A DNA stretch of 6,382 nt, taken from contig CAJAHZ010000074.1 of assembly GCA_903939665.1 (NCBI GenBank), positions 1-6,382 of the forward strand, read 5' to 3'. Source of the DNA: an uncultured Pseudomonadota bacterium. GTDB taxonomy: Bacteria > Pseudomonadota > Gammaproteobacteria > Burkholderiales > Rhodocyclaceae. Position 1 is the first letter of the stretch. The number at the start of each line of letters is the position of its first letter. The translations under genes were made by a program, and so were the position numbers. Below the pieces are notes generated by a model. That model ran no database searches. It saw only the letters and a list, made by a program, of their open reading frames with translations, and was not told the origin of the DNA. This document shows positions 3,450-6,382 of this stretch, piece by piece.

Positions 3450-6382
3450 GTGAGCAGCCATTTCGACGTCGTGTTCGGCCAGCAGTTATGCGATGTTCTG
3501 GCAACCGAACTGGGCTTCGTCTGCAACTTCATGGGCGATGAAGGGCGCATCGTCGCGTCCAGCGAGCGCGAGCGGGTTGGCTGCGTCCACGCCATTGCGG
3601 CGCAGATCATGCGCGGTGAGATCGACGAGTACGGGGTCTCCCGGGATGAGGCCGCCGGGTCTGCGATCATGCGCGAAGGCATGAATATGGGGATCGATGT
3701 CGATGGTGTCCGGCTGATCAGTTTCAGCATTGCCGGCCCGCTTGAGGTGGTCCGTCCGCTGGCCCATATTGTGCGTTTTTGCGTGACATCGTTATTGCGC
3801 CTCCGTCGGACGATGGCTGTCCAGGCGGATCTCGATGCTTCGTCGGCGATGCGCGCCACGAGCCTGATGGAGATGCTCGGTCAGGCTGAACATCTGGTCG
3901 AGGAGCGCACCCGCGATCTGCGCGATTTTGCTGAACTTTCCTCGGATTGGTTCTGGGTTCAGGATGAGGCGCTTCGCTTTACCGGATTTTCTGGCTTGGC
4001 CACCGATAAGCTGCAGCGCAAGCAGAGCGATTTTTTTGGCAAGCGGCGCTGGGATATGCCCATTGCCGGCATCACGGCAGAGCAGCTTGCCGACCATATC
4101 GCTACTTGCGAACGGCATGAGCCGTTCCGGAATTTCGAGTATCAGATCCCGAGTTCGGAGGGCGTAACCCAGTATTTTTCGATCAACGGCACACCGGTAT
4201 TCAACAAGCAGGGCGTGTTTGCCGGTTATCACGGCAACGGCAGCAACGTCACCGATTTGCGTCTTGCCGAACTTGCGATCAAGGAGAGCGAGCGGAACCT
4301 GTCGCAGATCGTCGATGGGAGCTCGATTCCGACCTTTGTGATCGACGCGGAGCACCGGGTCACGCACTGGAACCAGGCGTGCAGTAACCTCACGGGTCTG
4401 GATGCCTCACAGATGCTTGGCTGCAAGGATGTCTGGCGGGCCTTTTACAATGCGCCACGCCCGACCATGGCCAATCTCGTGATGTCGGGGGCAATGGATG
4501 CGACCGTCGCCAAGCACTACCAGCGATTCAGTCGCTCAACCCTGATCGCCGGGGCCATCGAAGCCGATGGCTTCTATCCGCAAATGGGCGATGGTGGCCG
4601 CTGGCTGTACTTCACGGCAGCGCCCTTGCGCGATTCCGATGGAAAACTCACCGGCGTGATCGAAACGGTACAGGACATCACCGAACGACGACGCGACCAG
4701 AAGTTGCTGGAAGACCGGACGGCCGCCCTTGAGAAGGCCTATTCAGAAATGGAGGCGCGTGTTGTCGAACGCACCGCAGCACTGTCGCAGCAGCTTGGTT
4801 TCATGCAGCAGCTGATTGAAGCGATTCCCGGCCCCGTCTTCTATAAGGATGCCCAGTCCCGCTATCTGGGTTGCAACAGCGCTTTCGAAGCGGTCATCGG
4901 GCGATCTGTCGGCGAACTGATCGGCCAGGCAACGCACGATATCGCCCCGCCGGATATTGCCGCTGAACACTGTGCTGCCGACCGCGAGCTTTTCGACAAG
5001 CCCGGTTCGCACATCTACGAAAGCCAGTTGCCTTTTGCCAACGGCGAGATGCGCGACGTGATGCTGCACAAGGCGACCTTCATTCAGCCCGATGGCAGCG
5101 TCGGCGGCCTGGTTGGCGTGATGCTCGATATTACCGAGCGCAAACGCATGGAAGACAAGCTGCGGCAGGCGGCGACCGTGTTCGACAACAGCGCGGAAGG
5201 CGTCATTATTTCCACGCCCGATGGCGCCATCATGGCGGTCAATCGTGCTTTTACGGAGATTACGGGCTACGCGGAGAGCGAGGTCGCCGGTTGCAATCCA
5301 CGCATGTTTCAGTCGGGCCGCCACGACAAAAAGTTTTACCGTGAGATGTGGGATTGCATTGCCAGCAATGGTCGCTGGCAGGGGGAGGTCTGGAACCGGC
5401 GCAAGAGTGGCGAGACCTTCCCCGAATGGATTTCCGTGACGGCTGTTCACGACAAGCACAAGCGCCTGACCAATTACGTCGCCACTTTTTCAGATATCAC
5501 TCACCAGAAGCAGGCCGAGGAAAGAATCCAGCTACTGGCGTTTTCCGATCCCTTGACCAGCCTGCCCAATCGGCGGCTCCTGCTGGACCGGTTGGAGCAT
5601 GCGTTGGTTGTCAGCTCCCGCAACAAGCGCCACGGCGCCTTGTTCTTCATCGATCTTGACGATTTCAAGGGGCTCAACGATACGCGCGGCCATTACGTGG
5701 GCGACCTGCTCCTGAAACAGGTTGCATTGCGCATCGTCGGTTGTGTCCGCGAGGGCGATACTGTGGCCCGGTTCGGCGGCGACGAGTTCGTGGTGATGCT
5801 GGAGGATCTGAGCGATAACGCGCGGGAGGCGACCAGCCATGCCGAGTCGGTAGGCGCGAAGATTCTCGCCGCGCTCAATCAACCCTATATGCTCCAGGAC
5901 AGCCCGCACCACAGCACGCCGAGCATCGGCGTGACCTTGTTCGGGAGCCAGCAAAGTACCCTGGAAGAATTGCTGAAACAGGCGGATCTGGCGATGTATC
6001 GGGCCAAGGCGTCTGGCCGCAACGCGCTGCGTTTTTTCGACCCGGAGATGCAGGCGGTGGTTGCCGCACGCGTTGCGATGGAGGCGGACCTGCGTCAGGG
6101 CCTGCTGAAGAAACAGTTCATTCTTCACTACCAGCCTCAGGTGGATCACACCAGCCGCGTCACGGGCGCCGAAGCGCTGATTCGCTGGCGGCATCCGCAA
6201 CGCAGCATGGTGTCTCCGGCCGAGTTTATCCCGTTGGCCGAAGAAACCGGGCTGATCCTGCCGCTCGGCCTGTGGGTGCTGGAAAGCGCCTGCGAGCAAT
6301 TGAATGCTTGGGCAAAGCGGCCGGAGACGGCCCATCTCACCATGGCGGTCAATGTCAGCGCTCATCAGTTCCGTCAACCGGA
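3450..6382 (+). CDS. cyclic-di-GMP signalling protein: CdaR-type diacid-recognition domain, four PAS domains, GGDEF, EAL (3' end outside window)
   Basis: A frame open for 977 codons runs from GTG at 3450 to the right edge with no stop. Domains by residue: about 6-118, a domain like the N-terminal sugar-diacid-recognition part of CdaR (EGRIVASSERERVG 31-44, MREGMNMGI 74-82, SIAGPLEVVRP 93-103); helical linker with VEERTRDLRDF (150-160); PAS1 about 160-272; PAS2 about 283-412, ending VQDITERRR; coiled coil about 413-450; PAS3 about 451-565, ending MLDITERKR; PAS4 about 573-690; GGDEF about 693-865; EAL from about 875. The GGDEF domain has FIDLDDFKGLND (733-744), an intact GGDEF (776-780) and the inhibitory RxxD site (767-770) five residues upstream, so diguanylate cyclase activity is likely. 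The EAL domain has HYQPQVD (893-899), EAL (908-910) and NVS (968-970), but its metal-binding DDF loop and catalytic glutamate lie outside. No membrane segment or signal peptide is seen: a soluble sensor. Full length is probably about 1,150-1,200 residues. Expected role: ligand- or redox-controlled c-di-GMP turnover, affecting motility or biofilm formation. Confidence 0.93.
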   Translation, partial: MSSHFDVVFGQQLCDVLATELGFVCNFMGDEGRIVASSERERVGCVHAIAAQIMRGEIDEYGVSRDEAAGSAIMREGMNMGIDVDGVRLISFSIAGPLEVVRPLAHIVRFCVTSLLRLRRTMAVQADLDASSAMRATSLMEMLGQAEHLVEERTRDLRDFAELSSDWFWVQDEALRFTGFSGLATDKLQRKQSDFFGKRRWDMPIAGITAEQLADHIATCERHEPFRNFEYQIPSSEGVTQYFSINGTPVFNKQGVFAGYHGNGSNVTDLRLAELAIKESERNLSQIVDGSSIPTFVIDAEHRVTHWNQACSNLTGLDASQMLGCKDVWRAFYNAPRPTMANLVMSGAMDATVAKHYQRFSRSTLIAGAIEADGFYPQMGDGGRWLYFTAAPLRDSDGKLTGVIETVQDITERRRDQKLLEDRTAALEKAYSEMEARVVERTAALSQQLGFMQQLIEAIPGPVFYKDAQSRYLGCNSAFEAVIGRSVGELIGQATHDIAPPDIAAEHCAADRELFDKPGSHIYESQLPFANGEMRDVMLHKATFIQPDGSVGGLVGVMLDITERKRMEDKLRQAATVFDNSAEGVIISTPDGAIMAVNRAFTEITGYAESEVAGCNPRMFQSGRHDKKFYREMWDCIASNGRWQGEVWNRRKSGETFPEWISVTAVHDKHKRLTNYVATFSDITHQKQAEERIQLLAFSDPLTSLPNRRLLLDRLEHALVVSSRNKRHGALFFIDLDDFKGLNDTRGHYVGDLLLKQVALRIVGCVREGDTVARFGGDEFVVMLEDLSDNAREATSHAESVGAKILAALNQPYMLQDSPHHSTPSIGVTLFGSQQSTLEELLKQADLAMYRAKASGRNALRFFDPEMQAVVAARVAMEADLRQGLLKKQFILHYQPQVDHTSRVTGAEALIRWRHPQRSMVSPAEFIPLAEETGLILPLGLWVLESACEQLNAWAKRPETAHLTMAVNVSAHQFRQP

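Noticed and set aside
3792..4367. Minus-strand 191-codon open frame
   Set aside because: It lies opposite PAS1 and the start of PAS2 of the large plus-strand gene and resembles no known protein.
4743..5459. Minus-strand 238-codon open frame
   Set aside because: It is antisense to the PAS3-PAS4 part of the plus-strand gene, which has clear domains. Long antisense frames are common opposite GC-rich coding DNA.
5532..6377. Minus-strand 281-codon open frame
   Set aside because: It is antisense to the GGDEF-EAL coding region, whose catalytic motifs read correctly on the plus strand; the composition is rich in His, Arg and Gln, as expected of a shadow frame.

Overview
This 6.4 kb window looks like the chromosome of a betaproteobacterium. 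The suggestion rests on moderately high GC, a DUF2863-type protein (a family I associate mainly with Betaproteobacteria) beside bioA, and a multi-PAS GGDEF-EAL protein of the kind abundant in Rhodocyclales and relatives. The order-level placement is inference only; there is no rRNA or other marker gene here.

Layout, left to right. (1) Positions 1-270, minus strand: the N-terminal 90 residues of a RelE/HigB-superfamily (phage Gp49-like) toxin, cut by the window edge. A 30-bp near-perfect palindrome (273-302) sits 2 bp before its start codon and is probably the autoregulatory operator. The partner antitoxin gene would lie just beyond the left edge. (2) Positions 303-488: non-coding, with a modest hairpin downstream of bioA. 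(3) Positions 489-1835, minus: complete bioA (biotin synthesis). (4) Positions 1836-1905: a 70-bp gap with a small hairpin resembling a dispersed short repeat. (5) Positions 1906-3078, minus: a DUF2863-like protein of unknown function, with an extended -10 promoter candidate just upstream. It and bioA probably form one transcription unit. (6) Positions 3079-3449: a 371-bp divergent intergenic region with small palindromes but no gene. (7) Position 3450 to the right edge, plus: the largest feature of the window, a GTG-started gene open for 977 codons. It encodes a cytoplasmic cyclic-di-GMP enzyme with the order CdaR-like sugar-diacid-recognition domain, four PAS domains, GGDEF, then EAL (truncated by the edge).

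Functionally, the window joins a housekeeping biotin gene and its DUF2863 neighbour to two accessory elements: a toxin-antitoxin remnant or module on one side and a signalling protein on the other. The most unusual item is the signalling protein, because a ligand domain known mainly from CdaR-type transcription regulators appears at the head of a c-di-GMP turnover enzyme. I saw no CRISPR array, tRNA, rRNA, transposase or integrase.
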